A stretch of 21,608 bases of DNA from Hyphomicrobiales bacterium (GCA_021775385.1 JAJFHW010000362.1:1-21608); one strand, 5' to 3'. Shown: positions 6,541 to 15,200, counted from the stretch's first letter. Numbers and translations: made by a program. The notes: generated from the letters alone by a model not told the origin.

Positions 6541-7390
6541 GAATGATCTGCTCTGTTTAGGAGCGGGCTATACAGCCCAAACAATGATGAAACACTACCC
6601 CGCTAAAAAAATGTGGGGCACCACAAGAACAAGTGAGAAAGCAAGCGCTATTGAGGCTGCCGGTGCCACGCCGGTAATTTTTACAGGTCAAACACCATCT
6701 GAAGAACTAAGCCCTATTTTAAGAAGTGCTGAAAATATTCTTATTTCCATCAGCCCCAAATTAGACGGCGGCCCCTTATTAAAACACCATCAAGATGATC
6801 TGTTAGCTAATAAAAATCTAAAATGGATTGGCTATCTCTCAACCGTCGGTGTTTATGGCAATCATGATGGCGAATGGGTTGATGAATATTCGGATACAAG
6901 ACCAGGTTCAGACAGGTCACTTTGGCGCAAAAGAACGGAAGATCAGTGGCTAACTTTGCAGCAAGAGCATGGCATTCCGGTTCACATTTTCCGCCTACCA
7001 GGTATTTATGGAAAAGGAAGAGGCCCGCTTGAAAAACTAAAAGCAGGAAAAGCGCGCCGGATCAATAAAGCAGGGCAAGTCTTTAACCGCGCTCATGTGG
7101 AAGATATCGCCATGGTGTTAGAGGCCTCTTGTAAAAATCCCAACCCCGGCGCGATCTATAACATCGCCGACGATGAACCAGCACCACCCCAAGATGTGTT
7201 AGCCTATGCGGCTGAATTGCTCGGCGTGGAAATCCCACCTCTCATCGAATTCAAAGACGCAGAAATGTCAAAAATGGCCAAAAGCTTTTATAGCGACAAC
7301 AAGCGGGTTTCAAACAAACGCATAAAAGAAGAGCTGGGTATAAAACTAAAATTTCCAACTTATCGAGAAGGCATTAAAGCTTGTCTATAA
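6530..7390 (+). CDS. SDR-family NAD(P)-binding protein (YeeZ-like)
   Basis: A 286-residue extended-SDR/epimerase-like protein. It has a Rossmann nucleotide-binding motif GAGYTA (11-16), the YLSTVGVYG strand and serine region (about 102-110), FRLPGIYGKGRGPL and a C-terminal substrate region with GAIYNIADDEPAPP. The tyrosine of the classical YxxxK catalytic motif is not obvious: the corresponding segment reads SLWRKRTEDQW. So catalysis may be altered or the protein may be an atypical SDR such as the YeeZ group. Substrate unknown. The ATG at 6530 overlaps the queG stop by 11 bp; a TTG at 6524 is also in frame. Coupling to queG does not by itself show a queuosine role. Confidence 0.85.
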   Translation: MNNKNDLLCLGAGYTAQTMMKHYPAKKMWGTTRTSEKASAIEAAGATPVIFTGQTPSEELSPILRSAENILISISPKLDGGPLLKHHQDDLLANKNLKWIGYLSTVGVYGNHDGEWVDEYSDTRPGSDRSLWRKRTEDQWLTLQQEHGIPVHIFRLPGIYGKGRGPLEKLKAGKARRINKAGQVFNRAHVEDIAMVLEASCKNPNPGAIYNIADDEPAPPQDVLAYAAELLGVEIPPLIEFKDAEMSKMAKSFYSDNKRVSNKRIKEELGIKLKFPTYREGIKACL

Positions 7391-7541
7391 AAGATGATTT
7401 AATGATTAAGTTTTATAGGTCCCTTCTTCAATATGCAGTGGTGTCGCTCTTGCATCAATTCCAGGCAACGTGATATAACCAAATCATGGTTTTGCATCAA
7501 ACAACAGTGAACATCTTGATGGATGTCATTCGAATTACGAA
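7391..7541 (+). ncRNA. Possible small RNA or structured leader before the kinase-like gene
   Basis: No convincing coding content on the plus strand between the SDR stop and a strong terminator. Short hairpins can be drawn: ACCA/TGGT around AATCA, and ACATC/GATGT near 7511-7526. With the terminator at 7542-7580, this looks like a terminated transcript of about 150 nt: an independent sRNA, the 3' UTR of the SDR gene, or an attenuated leader of the next gene. No clear promoter was identified, so the call is tentative. A 64-codon minus-strand ORF also covers the stretch. Confidence 0.3.
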
Positions 7542-7580
7542 CCCGGCTTAACGACTTAGGCCGGGAATTTTTGTTTGTTT
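7542..7580 (+). terminator. Intrinsic terminator before the kinase-like gene
   Basis: CCCGGCTTA (7542-7550) pairs with TAGGCCGGG (7557-7565), nine pairs with one G-U and a 6-nt loop, followed directly by AATTTTTGTTTGTTTG. This is a classic Rho-independent terminator, ending queG-SDR transcripts or a short RNA. A second hairpin, ACGTC/GACGT (7587-7591/7598-7602), follows before the next ribosome site. Confidence 0.85.
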
Positions 7581-7626
7581 GATCCGACGTCAATCAAGAC
7601 GTGCTCACTCTTTTTGAGGAAAACCA

Positions 7627-8130
7627 ATGTCCAACAACATGCCAACTCTACATCTTATCTGCGGGAAAATCGCAGCAGGAAAATCAACGCTTGCAAACAA
7701 GCTCGCTAGTGAGCCATCAACTCTACTCATAAGCGAAGATGATTGGCTATCGCGTCTCTACCCTGATGAAATATCAACTATAGATGACTACATGCGATGT
7801 TCAAAACGTCTACGTCAAGTTATGGGCAGTCATGTAGGTTCACTACTCGGCGAAGGAGTTTCTGTTGTGATGGATTTCCCTGCCAACACGGTCTCTATAC
7901 GTGAATGGATGAAAGGAATAAGTGATGAGGCTGGTGTGAGGCATGAACTACATTTTATTGATGTGCCTAACGAACTCTGCAAAGCTCGGCTAAAAAAGAG
8001 AAATGAAGCTGGTAATCATGAATTTTCGGCCTCCGAAGATGATTTCGATTTAATCACCAGTTACTTCATGCCGCCAACTCCAAATGAAGGTCTGAATGTG
8101 AGCATGCACACAACAAATAGGATAAAGTAA
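7627..8130 (+). CDS. Small P-loop kinase-like ATP-binding protein (AAA_33/zeta-like fold)
   Basis: A 167-residue soluble protein with a Walker A loop GKIAAGKST (13-21) directly after the first beta-strand. It has an acidic SEDDW turn (about 36-40) where small-molecule kinases of this fold bind substrate, a VVMDFPANT strand (a Walker-B-like position), and a lid-like segment RLKKRNEAGNHEF. The order matches AAA_33 predicted kinases, related to zeta toxin and chloramphenicol phosphotransferase folds. Substrate unknown. GAGGAAAACC gives a good ribosome site before the ATG at 7627. No epsilon-like antitoxin partner is adjacent, so a toxin role is not supported. It has its own terminators on both sides and is unrelated to its neighbours, suggesting a recently inserted single-gene unit. 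Confidence 0.8.
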   Translation: MSNNMPTLHLICGKIAAGKSTLANKLASEPSTLLISEDDWLSRLYPDEISTIDDYMRCSKRLRQVMGSHVGSLLGEGVSVVMDFPANTVSIREWMKGISDEAGVRHELHFIDVPNELCKARLKKRNEAGNHEFSASEDDFDLITSYFMPPTPNEGLNVSMHTTNRIK

Positions 8131-8189
8131 GGTCTGCAAATGAACATTGGAGAACAAGCACGAGAGAAAATAAACGCGCAGTCCTAGTG

Positions 8190-8220
8190 CTTAGAATGTG
8201 ATCTAGGTTCTAAGTTTTTT
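8190..8220 (+). terminator. Intrinsic terminator after the kinase-like gene
   Basis: CTTAGAA (8190-8196) pairs with TTCTAAG (8208-8214), an 11-nt loop, then TTTTTT. It lies about 60 bp after the kinase stop on the plus strand and separates it from the convergent channel gene. The rest of 8131-8282 holds no gene I can support. Confidence 0.75.
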
Positions 8221-8282
8221 CAGTCTGATAGAAATTAGTAAATTCAGCCCTAAGCTGCAATTGTAGTACTGCCATCATTAAT

Positions 8283-9182
8283 TCACCTAACTTGCTCATC
8301 CATAGGATTATCAATTGGCTTATAACTTCGCTCAGCTAAGATATTACCCTCTTTCTCAGCCTTTAAAGTTATCAGCTCTTTTTGCATGACTTCCATTTGT
8401 GCAAGGAGTAGCCGGAAGTCTTTTTTCGTCACAGGTAAATCATCGTCGGTTCCCTGTTCTTCAGCTTCCAGCTTATGAGCAATCTGCATAGAGTCGACAA
8501 CAATGCCGATAAAAAAATTCAAAACAGCAAAGCTGGTAACGATAATAAACGGCAAAAAGAAAAGCCATGACAATGGAAACAATTCCATAGTGGGCCTGAC
8601 AACTCCCATCGACCAGCTCTCTAAAGTCATAATCTGAAAAAGGGTGTAGGCAGAGGCCCCCACAGTGCCAAACCATTCTTGCATATTGGCGTCAGGATGT
8701 GCCCCAAAAAGTTTTGTTGTGATAACGGCTGCCACATAAAAAATCAGAATGAGCACGCCGCCAACAGAAATCATCCCCGGTATTGAATGACCAATAGCAG
8801 AAATGACACGACGCATTTGCGGAACAACAGAAATAAGCCGCAAAACCCGCAAGATTCTCAACGCTCTTAAAACGGCAAGGGCTCCTGATGCCGGCACCCA
8901 AGCAATTGTGACAATGGTGAGGTCAAATAAATTCCAGCCAGATTTAAAAAAATCAAAACGATACGCATAGAATTTTAAAGCAAGCTCAACCGTAAAGATA
9001 ATGAGTATCAGTTTGTCGATTATCTTAAGATAAGTCCCGTAAGTCTCTACAAGCCCCTGATCCGTTTCCATACCTAGCGTGACAGCATTGATAAGAATTA
9101 AAACAGTGATAAACAATACGAAACGACTGCTATTAACGATCTCTGCGATTTGACGGCGGCCGATAAGTAAGGAGGTCCCCAT
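8283..9182 (-). CDS. Bacterial voltage-gated sodium channel (NaChBac/NavAb type)
   Basis: A 299-residue single-domain six-helix channel subunit that would assemble as a tetramer in the inner membrane. S1 lies at about 20-37, S2 53-72, S3 82-95. S4 (101-117) has R106, R109, R112 and R115 at every third position, a full voltage sensor. The selectivity filter TLESWSMG (186-193) is the same as that of NavAb, and S6 is at about 208-230. A cytoplasmic tail follows with a coiled coil (about 255-285), as in NaChBac-family channels. Such channels are typical of marine and alkaliphilic bacteria, where they are tied to motility and sodium homeostasis. I chose the ATG at 9182; the frame extends to a TTG at 9236 without a ribosome site. 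It lies 90 bp downstream of purH on the same strand. Confidence 0.92.
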   Translation of the reverse strand: MGTSLLIGRRQIAEIVNSSRFVLFITVLILINAVTLGMETDQGLVETYGTYLKIIDKLILIIFTVELALKFYAYRFDFFKSGWNLFDLTIVTIAWVPASGALAVLRALRILRVLRLISVVPQMRRVISAIGHSIPGMISVGGVLILIFYVAAVITTKLFGAHPDANMQEWFGTVGASAYTLFQIMTLESWSMGVVRPTMELFPLSWLFFLPFIIVTSFAVLNFFIGIVVDSMQIAHKLEAEEQGTDDDLPVTKKDFRLLLAQMEVMQKELITLKAEKEGNILAERSYKPIDNPMDEQVR

Positions 9183-9272
9183 GACAATTACCCTGAAATA
9201 AATGAAGTACAATCTGGTTTGTTTTATGTTGAACAAATGATACCCGAAAGTGAAATTTCAAGTCTAAGGATA

Positions 9273-10856
9273 TTAATGTCTAAAATGCCGCATGCCGGTC
9301 ATAACCATCGCAAGGCCAGCTTCGTTGGCAGCGGCAATCACTTCATCATCGCGCATAGAACCGCCTGGTTGAATAACCGCAGTTGCTCCAGCTTTGGCCG
9401 CAGCTAGTAAGCCATCAGCAAACGGGAAGAACGCGTCAGATGCCACAACACTACCCTTGGTGAGTGTCTCTGTAAGGCCAGCTTCTTTAGACGCTTCTTC
9501 AGCTTTCCAGGCTGCTATACGTGCGCTATCAACCCGGCTCATTTGGCCAGCTCCAATACCAACACTGGCGCCATCTTTCACATAAATGATAGCGTTAGAT
9601 TTCACATGCTTGCAAATTTTAAATGCTATCTTCATATCGGCTAGTTCTTGTTCAGTTGGTTGGCGCTCCGTGACGACCTTAAGATCAAGCTCTTCAATCG
9701 TGCCATTGTCACGACCCTGTAGTAAGAAGCCACCTGAAAGCATCTTAGCTGTAATACCAGCTGCTTTTGGAGCAGGTAAACCTTCAGTTAAAAGTAAGCG
9801 TACATTTTTTTTCTTAGTCAAGATCGCTTTGGCGCCCTCTGTCGCCTCAGGGGCAACCACCACTTCAGTAAATATTTTCGTAATCTCAGTTGCCGCCTCT
9901 TCATCAAGAGTTTGATTGAGGGCAATAATGCCTCCAAAGGCTGATACTGGGTCACAACGTAGCGCTTTTGTGTAAGCGTCAGTTAACGAGCTGCCCGTGG
10001 AGACGCCACATGGATTAGCGTGCTTAATGATCGCAACCGCAGGTGAAACACTAGGGTCAAATTCAGAGACAAGCTCAATCGCGGCATCGGTATCATTTAA
10101 ATTATTGTAGCTAAGGTCCTTGCCTTGTACTTGTGTAGCACTGGCAACGCCTTTGCGTTGCTCACCTGTTGTGTAAAAGGCCGCTTTTTGGTGAGGGTTT
10201 TCACCATAACGCATTGTCTGCGAAAGTTCACCAGAAACGCTCACCCATTTAGGGTGGTCAATCTCAAGAGCTGAAGCAAACCAGTTAGAAATCGCCGCGT
10301 CATAATTGGCAGTCCGTGCATAAGCCTTTTGCGCTGAAACTTTTCTAAACCGCTCAGAAACCTTGCCATCATTGGCCTCTAACTCAGAAAGCAGAGCATC
10401 AAAATCATCATTATCAACCAAAACAGTCACGCCATCATGGTTCTTTGCCGCAGCGCGGATCATCGCAGGGCCGCCAATGTCGATATTTTCAATGGTGGTG
10501 TCAAAATCAGCGCCTTTAGCAACCGTTTCTTCAAACGGGTAAAGGTTCACAACCAGCAAATCGATATTTTCAATGCCATGGTCTTTTTGTGCTTGGCTAT
10601 GAGCGTCATTATCTCTAACGGCAAGCAGGCCGCCATGCACAGCCGGGTGCAAAGTTTTAATGCGACCATCCATCATTTCAGGAAATTTTGTGATGTCAGA
10701 AACATCCTGCACCGCAAGTCCGGCTTCTTTTAAAAGAGCTGAGGTTCCACCTGTTGAGATCAGTTCAATCCCACGTGCACTCAGTGCCTTTGCAAAATCC
10801 ACAATACCATTTTTATCCGAAACAGAAATCAGAGCACGTTGAATAGGGCGAAGCAT
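9273..10856 (-). CDS. purH: Bifunctional AICAR formyltransferase / IMP cyclohydrolase PurH
   Basis: PurH performs the last two steps of de novo purine synthesis: formylation of AICAR with 10-formyl-tetrahydrofolate, then ring closure to IMP. The 527 residues match the family. The MGS-like cyclohydrolase domain (1 to about 150) includes STGGTS (34-39), [19 protein letters not shown] (58-76) and [16 protein letters not shown]. The transformylase domain holds YGENPHQ (218-224), KDLSYNN and the catalytic Lys278-His279 in IKHANPCG, and ends in [17 protein letters not shown] and GMRHFRH. It is downstream of the heparinase-like gene; a weak hairpin in the 276-bp gap may separate the transcripts. Confidence 0.98.
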   Translation of the reverse strand: MLRPIQRALISVSDKNGIVDFAKALSARGIELISTGGTSALLKEAGLAVQDVSDITKFPEMMDGRIKTLHPAVHGGLLAVRDNDAHSQAQKDHGIENIDLLVVNLYPFEETVAKGADFDTTIENIDIGGPAMIRAAAKNHDGVTVLVDNDDFDALLSELEANDGKVSERFRKVSAQKAYARTANYDAAISNWFASALEIDHPKWVSVSGELSQTMRYGENPHQKAAFYTTGEQRKGVASATQVQGKDLSYNNLNDTDAAIELVSEFDPSVSPAVAIIKHANPCGVSTGSSLTDAYTKALRCDPVSAFGGIIALNQTLDEEAATEITKIFTEVVVAPEATEGAKAILTKKKNVRLLLTEGLPAPKAAGITAKMLSGGFLLQGRDNGTIEELDLKVVTERQPTEQELADMKIAFKICKHVKSNAIIYVKDGASVGIGAGQMSRVDSARIAAWKAEEASKEAGLTETLTKGSVVASDAFFPFADGLLAAAKAGATAVIQPGGSMRDDEVIAAANEAGLAMVMTGMRHFRH

Positions 10857-11003
10857 GAGAAAAAAGAACCTTTCAGCAAAGAAAAAAGCTTTAATAAAAG
10901 AGGAAAGTGAAATCAGAGCAGGGCGTAAGTATTACAAATTCTCCGTCATCTTATAGTTCTACATGACGTTAATGAAGCCACGAAAGTCCCAGCTTGAATA
11001 CCT

Positions 11004-11030
11004 AAAAAACCCGTATGAATTCCATACAAA
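11004..11030 (-). terminator. Candidate weak terminator after the heparinase-like gene
   Basis: Read on the minus strand, GTATG/CATAC (11027-11023 with 11017-11013) closes a 5-nt loop, with extra G-U pairs, and is followed by GGG and six T (complement of 11004-11009). The stem is weak. The wider gap 10857-11132 also has CCAATT/AATTGG (11033-11038/11054-11059) and GGGT/ACCC pairings. No gene seen. Confidence 0.35.
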
Positions 11031-11132
11031 AGCCAATTATTAAAGAGTGATTGAATTGGGTTTAGACCCTAAAAGACATGCTCTATCCTCTAAATCAGCG
11101 GTTGTCAAACGGCTTATCCAAATTTAAACCGT

Positions 11133-13637
11133 CTACGTCTCATCATCTGGTCCTGTTTCATTATCAGGTAAAGTCCAGGGGCCTGTCTTTTTAGAAGTTT
11201 GGGCTGGTTTCTTGTTATCTTTTTTGGTTTCAGTTTGGATTACCGGTGATTTCTTAGGCGGAAGCTTTTTCACAGGTAATGGCTTGTCTTTTGTTAAGTT
11301 GTCTTTTGCCAACTCGTTTTGGCTCAAGTCTTCGTCTTTTTTAGTTGGTCTTTTATCATCAGACTTAGTTGAGGGCTTTTCTTTCTTCGCATGTGTCGAT
11401 TTTAAGTTTTCTTCATTTTGTTCGCGCATTGAGGCAATGCGATCAGACAAAGCCACAGAAGGTTTTGGAGAAGGTTTTACAGCAGGCTTTGGAGTAGAAG
11501 GTTGTGAAGGTTTTAGCTCACTAGAGGAATGAGGGCCGTCCGAACCAGGAACATGAGGCGGTGGTGGCGGATTACCAGTGGCTTTGTTCTTCTTATCAGT
11601 TTTCGTATTTTTCTTTTTATCTACCTCGGGTAAGTCATAGTGAGGCAAGCGAGCCATTAAGCTGCTTTCTGGATCTTCCAAATCATCTTCAACATCCTCA
11701 ACAAGATCAGTGATCCGCACAGACTTGTCTTTGGCAGGAGGAGGAGGTGGTGCCTTGTCGACCTTCACCTTAGACTGAGTACTTCTAGCAACCACCGGCT
11801 CAGGTTCTTTTTCCGGTTCTCTTTCAGGTATTCTCTCAGGTTCTGGGGCAGGTATAGTTTCGTCGTCTTGTCGCTCTAAGGGGATCACATTTTCAGAAAT
11901 CCATTCAGGCACTTTTGGTTCTTTCGATGAATGAGTTTTAACAACCTTGGCTAATAACCAAGATATTTTCGTATTCTCTACACAATTCCCCCGAATAACT
12001 GCCTGAACAGATTGGCAAGGGCCGGCAAAGTCAGCATAAAAAATACTTTCCTCTAAATAGATGATTTGGCCTTGTGCTGAAAACTTCCATTCCTGACTAT
12101 CAGGCAACGTTAGGGTAACTGACTTGCCATCAGCAGCTCGTGTCGTAATTACATCTGGGTGGATATGAAAATGAACAGCAAAAGGCCAACCCAGTTGATG
12201 GTCTTCCTTAGCTTCGGTGGCCGCCACTTCAATCCAGTCTTCACCAATGAAGCTATATCCATCATGAGAGAGTGAAAGCATACGATGATGGATGAGACCA
12301 AACCGATCCAAATATCCATCATGCGAGCCAACGATCTTGGCTTTTTCAGCGTCAGATTCATACAAAGATTTAACATTTGGAGGTCCAGCTAACAAGCTCG
12401 GGTGTTCGCTTTGCTTAACGGTCTTATCATGAATGAATTGCGCAGATGACCGGTTATTAATTGTCACTGTCGAATGAGATACGCTGGCGCGAGCATTGCT
12501 CGCCATCGTATGATAAGCAGGCGGTGCTGCTCCGCAATTAACAATAACTGGGCAAGAACCAGAAGACATCTCAAATGATAAACAACCCGCATGGGATTTA
12601 GCACTAAGATCCAATTCAGGAGGTGTTCCCCCATCCATCAAGAGAATGACATTGCCTTTTTGTAGTCGTAGATATTTAGAAGCTGTTGCATCTTTTAAAG
12701 GCGCATTTGCAGCATCATCATATGCCATTGCCGTGCTGAGAGTGTCCGGTAAGGTTGTGCCTGCGCCATTAAAGCGGCTCATCAAACCGTCGCCAAGTCG
12801 CATATAATGGATCATCGGTAACATACGATTAATCGCATCAATTAGTGGCTGAGGGAGTGGAAGATTACGGGTTACAAAACATTGCTTTAGCGGTAATAGG
12901 TCAATAAGAATGCTGGCAAGAACTGAATTGTCACGAGACACATGGCCGCCATCAGATAATATCTGTTTATCTAGTTCGTTACACATGAGTTTCACATGTT
13001 GGTCAGCAAATTTTTCCTGCTCATTCACACAAAGCCCAGCAAACATCAAAGCAATAAGAGAGAGTAAACGAGGCATCCCAGGTTTTGCCTGAATACCTGT
13101 CATTGATAGAAATTTCATATGATCATCGATAGCCGACATCATAGAGAGATAATTACGCTCATCAGTTTCATAAAGCAAAAAATTAGAATGAGATAGCCAG
13201 CTAATGAGACGGCGTGCAGCAACTTCAGGTTCCCAGGCAAGCCCTTTTTGCGAGGAGTACTGAGAGAGCCAATCGTTCGCAATTTCTTGAGCTTGTTCTT
13301 GCGCCCTGTCTGTTCGAGCTGCTCGTAAATTACGAACCCAGCCAAACCCGTGTAATTCTCTTTCCCAATTTATATTTGGGGGAGTGGCGTGTAAGGGAGA
13401 GCCACCATTTAAAAAAACAGTCGCACCAGCTAAGCCAAATTGCCCCATATCTAACTCAATGGAAAGACTCGGGTCTGCAGTTCTTAAATCCCGAGGCACC
13501 AATAATAATTGTTCAACATTTTTTTTTCCATAGCGCCAGCTTAATAAAGGCGACCGTTTAAACCCAAGAGCAATATCACGCTTGGTCTTAGAAAAAGACG
13601 ATGAAGAAGAAGGTGATCTATTAAAAATTTTTCCCAT
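11133..13637 (-). CDS. Heparinase II/III family protein with long disordered tail
   Basis: The 834-residue product has two parts. Residues 1-565 resemble the heparinase II/III-like family common next to rsmB/purH in rhizobia: a helical toroid (about 90-320; NINWERELHGFGWVRNL, GGHVSRDNS, MRLGDGLMSRFNGAG) and a beta-sandwich domain (about 335-560; MDGGTPP, AGCLSFEMSSG, HSTVTINNRSSAQF, HDGYLDRFGLIHHR). Family members cleave uronate-containing polysaccharides by elimination, but the substrate here is unknown. Residues 566-834 are a low-complexity tail of Pro, Lys, Glu, Asp and Ser with two PPPPP runs and many KK pairs, not part of the fold. No signal peptide is visible; the N-terminus is Ser-rich and basic. 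It lies between rsmB (171 bp upstream) and purH. Confidence 0.88.
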   Translation of the reverse strand: MGKIFNRSPSSSSSFSKTKRDIALGFKRSPLLSWRYGKKNVEQLLLVPRDLRTADPSLSIELDMGQFGLAGATVFLNGGSPLHATPPNINWERELHGFGWVRNLRAARTDRAQEQAQEIANDWLSQYSSQKGLAWEPEVAARRLISWLSHSNFLLYETDERNYLSMMSAIDDHMKFLSMTGIQAKPGMPRLLSLIALMFAGLCVNEQEKFADQHVKLMCNELDKQILSDGGHVSRDNSVLASILIDLLPLKQCFVTRNLPLPQPLIDAINRMLPMIHYMRLGDGLMSRFNGAGTTLPDTLSTAMAYDDAANAPLKDATASKYLRLQKGNVILLMDGGTPPELDLSAKSHAGCLSFEMSSGSCPVIVNCGAAPPAYHTMASNARASVSHSTVTINNRSSAQFIHDKTVKQSEHPSLLAGPPNVKSLYESDAEKAKIVGSHDGYLDRFGLIHHRMLSLSHDGYSFIGEDWIEVAATEAKEDHQLGWPFAVHFHIHPDVITTRAADGKSVTLTLPDSQEWKFSAQGQIIYLEESIFYADFAGPCQSVQAVIRGNCVENTKISWLLAKVVKTHSSKEPKVPEWISENVIPLERQDDETIPAPEPERIPEREPEKEPEPVVARSTQSKVKVDKAPPPPPAKDKSVRITDLVEDVEDDLEDPESSLMARLPHYDLPEVDKKKNTKTDKKNKATGNPPPPPHVPGSDGPHSSSELKPSQPSTPKPAVKPSPKPSVALSDRIASMREQNEENLKSTHAKKEKPSTKSDDKRPTKKDEDLSQNELAKDNLTKDKPLPVKKLPPKKSPVIQTETKKDNKKPAQTSKKTGPWTLPDNETGPDDET

Positions 13638-13808
13638 GAACTTATATGAATCTATACCGTGGGCTGCTGCATTTAATACAAAATAATGACCTGTTTCTTA
13701 GTAAGAATTTGTGCCTCATCAAAGAAGAAACAGATAATAAAAAATATATCAGAAGCAGAGCCGCTCTCATATAGTTTTTAGTTAATTTTTACATGATAGG
13801 TAGGAAGT

Positions 13809-15200
13809 TTATGCTTTCACCTGTAATCGGCTGATAAAAAATCCATCCATACCAACCCATTCATCGTCCTTAAAGGGGCTAAAAAATGGCAAAAGACGAA
13901 CATCACCAGCTTTTGTCAACCATTCATCATGTCCACCAACTTCTGACGCTTCAATAGGGAGACGCTCAATATGGTCATGGTTTTTGAGAAAATGATTAAT
14001 TTGCAAGTCTCCCTCTTCTTGTTCTAGAGAGCAAGTGCAGTATAACAGTAAACCACCTGGCTTTAAAAAAGTAACTGCTTTTTCAAGCATTTGTCTTTGT
14101 AGTTTACGTAACTCAAAAATTAAATCTTTTGTTTTTAAATATAAAATATCGGGGTGCCGTCTAATTGTCCCGGTAGCAGAACATGGCGCGTCAAGCAAAA
14201 CAGCATCAAATAACTCTTCAGGTTCATAGGTTAAAATATCACCTTGAACTAGCGAGGCATTGAAATTTAAACGATCAAGGTTTTCTTTCAAACGTGAAAT
14301 CCGCTTTTCAGAAATATCAACCGCCGTCACAACAGCACCTTTATTTAAAAGAGCTGCGGTTTTACCCCCAGGAGCAGCACATAAATCTGCAATGCTTTTA
14401 TCCGTCAAAGAGCCAAAACCAGGGGCACTTTCAAAGAGTGTGCAGGGCAAATGAGCGGAAAAGTCTTGTATCCACCAGTCTCCTTCAGAAAATCCCTCGA
14501 GTTCAGTGACGATACCGCGATGATCTTTGCGAATACCATAGCCCGGAGAATTGTCTCCATCACCTATAATACGGCCATTGAGTTTTGTGGCCCAGTTTGC
14601 AGCATCTTTTTTAACAATGATATCAAGGGCAGCAGGCTCTAAGCTTGCATTTGCGATCTTAGCAGCAACAGGTTCACCATATTGCTTCGCCCATCGTTGT
14701 CGCCACATGTTAGGTACATTGATGATGGCACCATCTGGAGAAGTAATCTCTTTAGGTTCAGCTCGCGTAACCTGGCGCAATATAGCATTGACCAATTTAG
14801 CTAAGTGCCGAGATTTATCAGATCGTTTTGCTAAGCGCACACTGGTGTCAATAGCAGCATGATCAGAGACTTCCATAAACAGCAATTGGGCAACTCCAAG
14901 GCACAATATTTCATTGACCCTGGTTTTGGCCTGCGGTGGTTTCTTTAGAAATTGTCCAATAATCCAGTCAATTTCACCTTTATGGCGCAATGTGGTCATG
15001 AGTAAAGAGCGCGAAAAAGCACGATCTCTTGCATTGAGCTGTTGCCAGTCACTATTATTTTCGCTTTGAGATAAAAGATCATCCAAAGGCTTCCCGCGGC
15101 GAAAAATATCAAAGAGCCAATCTTGCACAATGCAACGTGGTGTTAGACCAGCATCTTTGGAGCTATCATCGATGCGTTTTTGACGAGGTTGCTTTGTCAT
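13809..15200 (-). CDS. rsmB: 16S rRNA (cytosine-967-C5)-methyltransferase, RsmB/NOP family
   Basis: RsmB-type enzymes add a methyl group from SAM to a cytosine of 16S rRNA. The 463 residues comprise an N-terminal NusB-like RNA-binding helical domain (about 22-150; LNARDRAFSRSLLMTTLRHK, LGVAQLLFM, VNAILRQ) and a Rossmann methyltransferase domain (about 235-460). The latter has SAM motif I ADLCAAPGGKTA (271-282), VTAVDISEKR, DAVLLDAPCSATGTIRRHPD with the PC motif at C340, and LLYCTCSLEQEEGD with catalytic C390 in TC. The two-cysteine arrangement is diagnostic for RNA m5C methyltransferases. The start at 15200 lies 21 bp after the gapR stop, so these two are likely one transcript. Other NOP2/Sun-family m5C enzymes are the only alternative. 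Confidence 0.94.
   Translation of the reverse strand: MTKQPRQKRIDDSSKDAGLTPRCIVQDWLFDIFRRGKPLDDLLSQSENNSDWQQLNARDRAFSRSLLMTTLRHKGEIDWIIGQFLKKPPQAKTRVNEILCLGVAQLLFMEVSDHAAIDTSVRLAKRSDKSRHLAKLVNAILRQVTRAEPKEITSPDGAIINVPNMWRQRWAKQYGEPVAAKIANASLEPAALDIIVKKDAANWATKLNGRIIGDGDNSPGYGIRKDHRGIVTELEGFSEGDWWIQDFSAHLPCTLFESAPGFGSLTDKSIADLCAAPGGKTAALLNKGAVVTAVDISEKRISRLKENLDRLNFNASLVQGDILTYEPEELFDAVLLDAPCSATGTIRRHPDILYLKTKDLIFELRKLQRQMLEKAVTFLKPGGLLLYCTCSLEQEEGDLQINHFLKNHDHIERLPIEASEVGGHDEWLTKAGDVRLLPFFSPFKDDEWVGMDGFFISRLQVKA

Noticed and set aside
7399..7593. 64-codon minus-strand ORF before the kinase-like gene
   Set aside because: It covers the plus-strand terminator and hairpins; no ribosome site or recognisable motif was found. 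Conservation analysis could revive it.
7627..8130. Zeta-type toxin of a toxin-antitoxin pair
   Set aside because: No small antitoxin gene is adjacent on either side, and the P-loop fold is shared with many housekeeping kinases.
8140..8187. 15-codon ORF (MNIGEQAREKINAQS) after the kinase-like gene, with an AAGG-type ribosome site
   Set aside because: It vaguely recalls the N-terminus of a type I restriction subunit, so it could be a gene remnant, but it is too short to support any call.
9183..9236. TTG-initiated N-terminal extension of the sodium channel
   Set aside because: No ribosome site, and the ATG at 9182 gives a length and S1 position like known channels.
11065..11105. tRNA-like D-arm resemblance on the minus strand (GGATAGAGCA)
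   Set aside because: No acceptor, anticodon or T arms could be drawn; GGATAGAGCA alone is not evidence for a tRNA.
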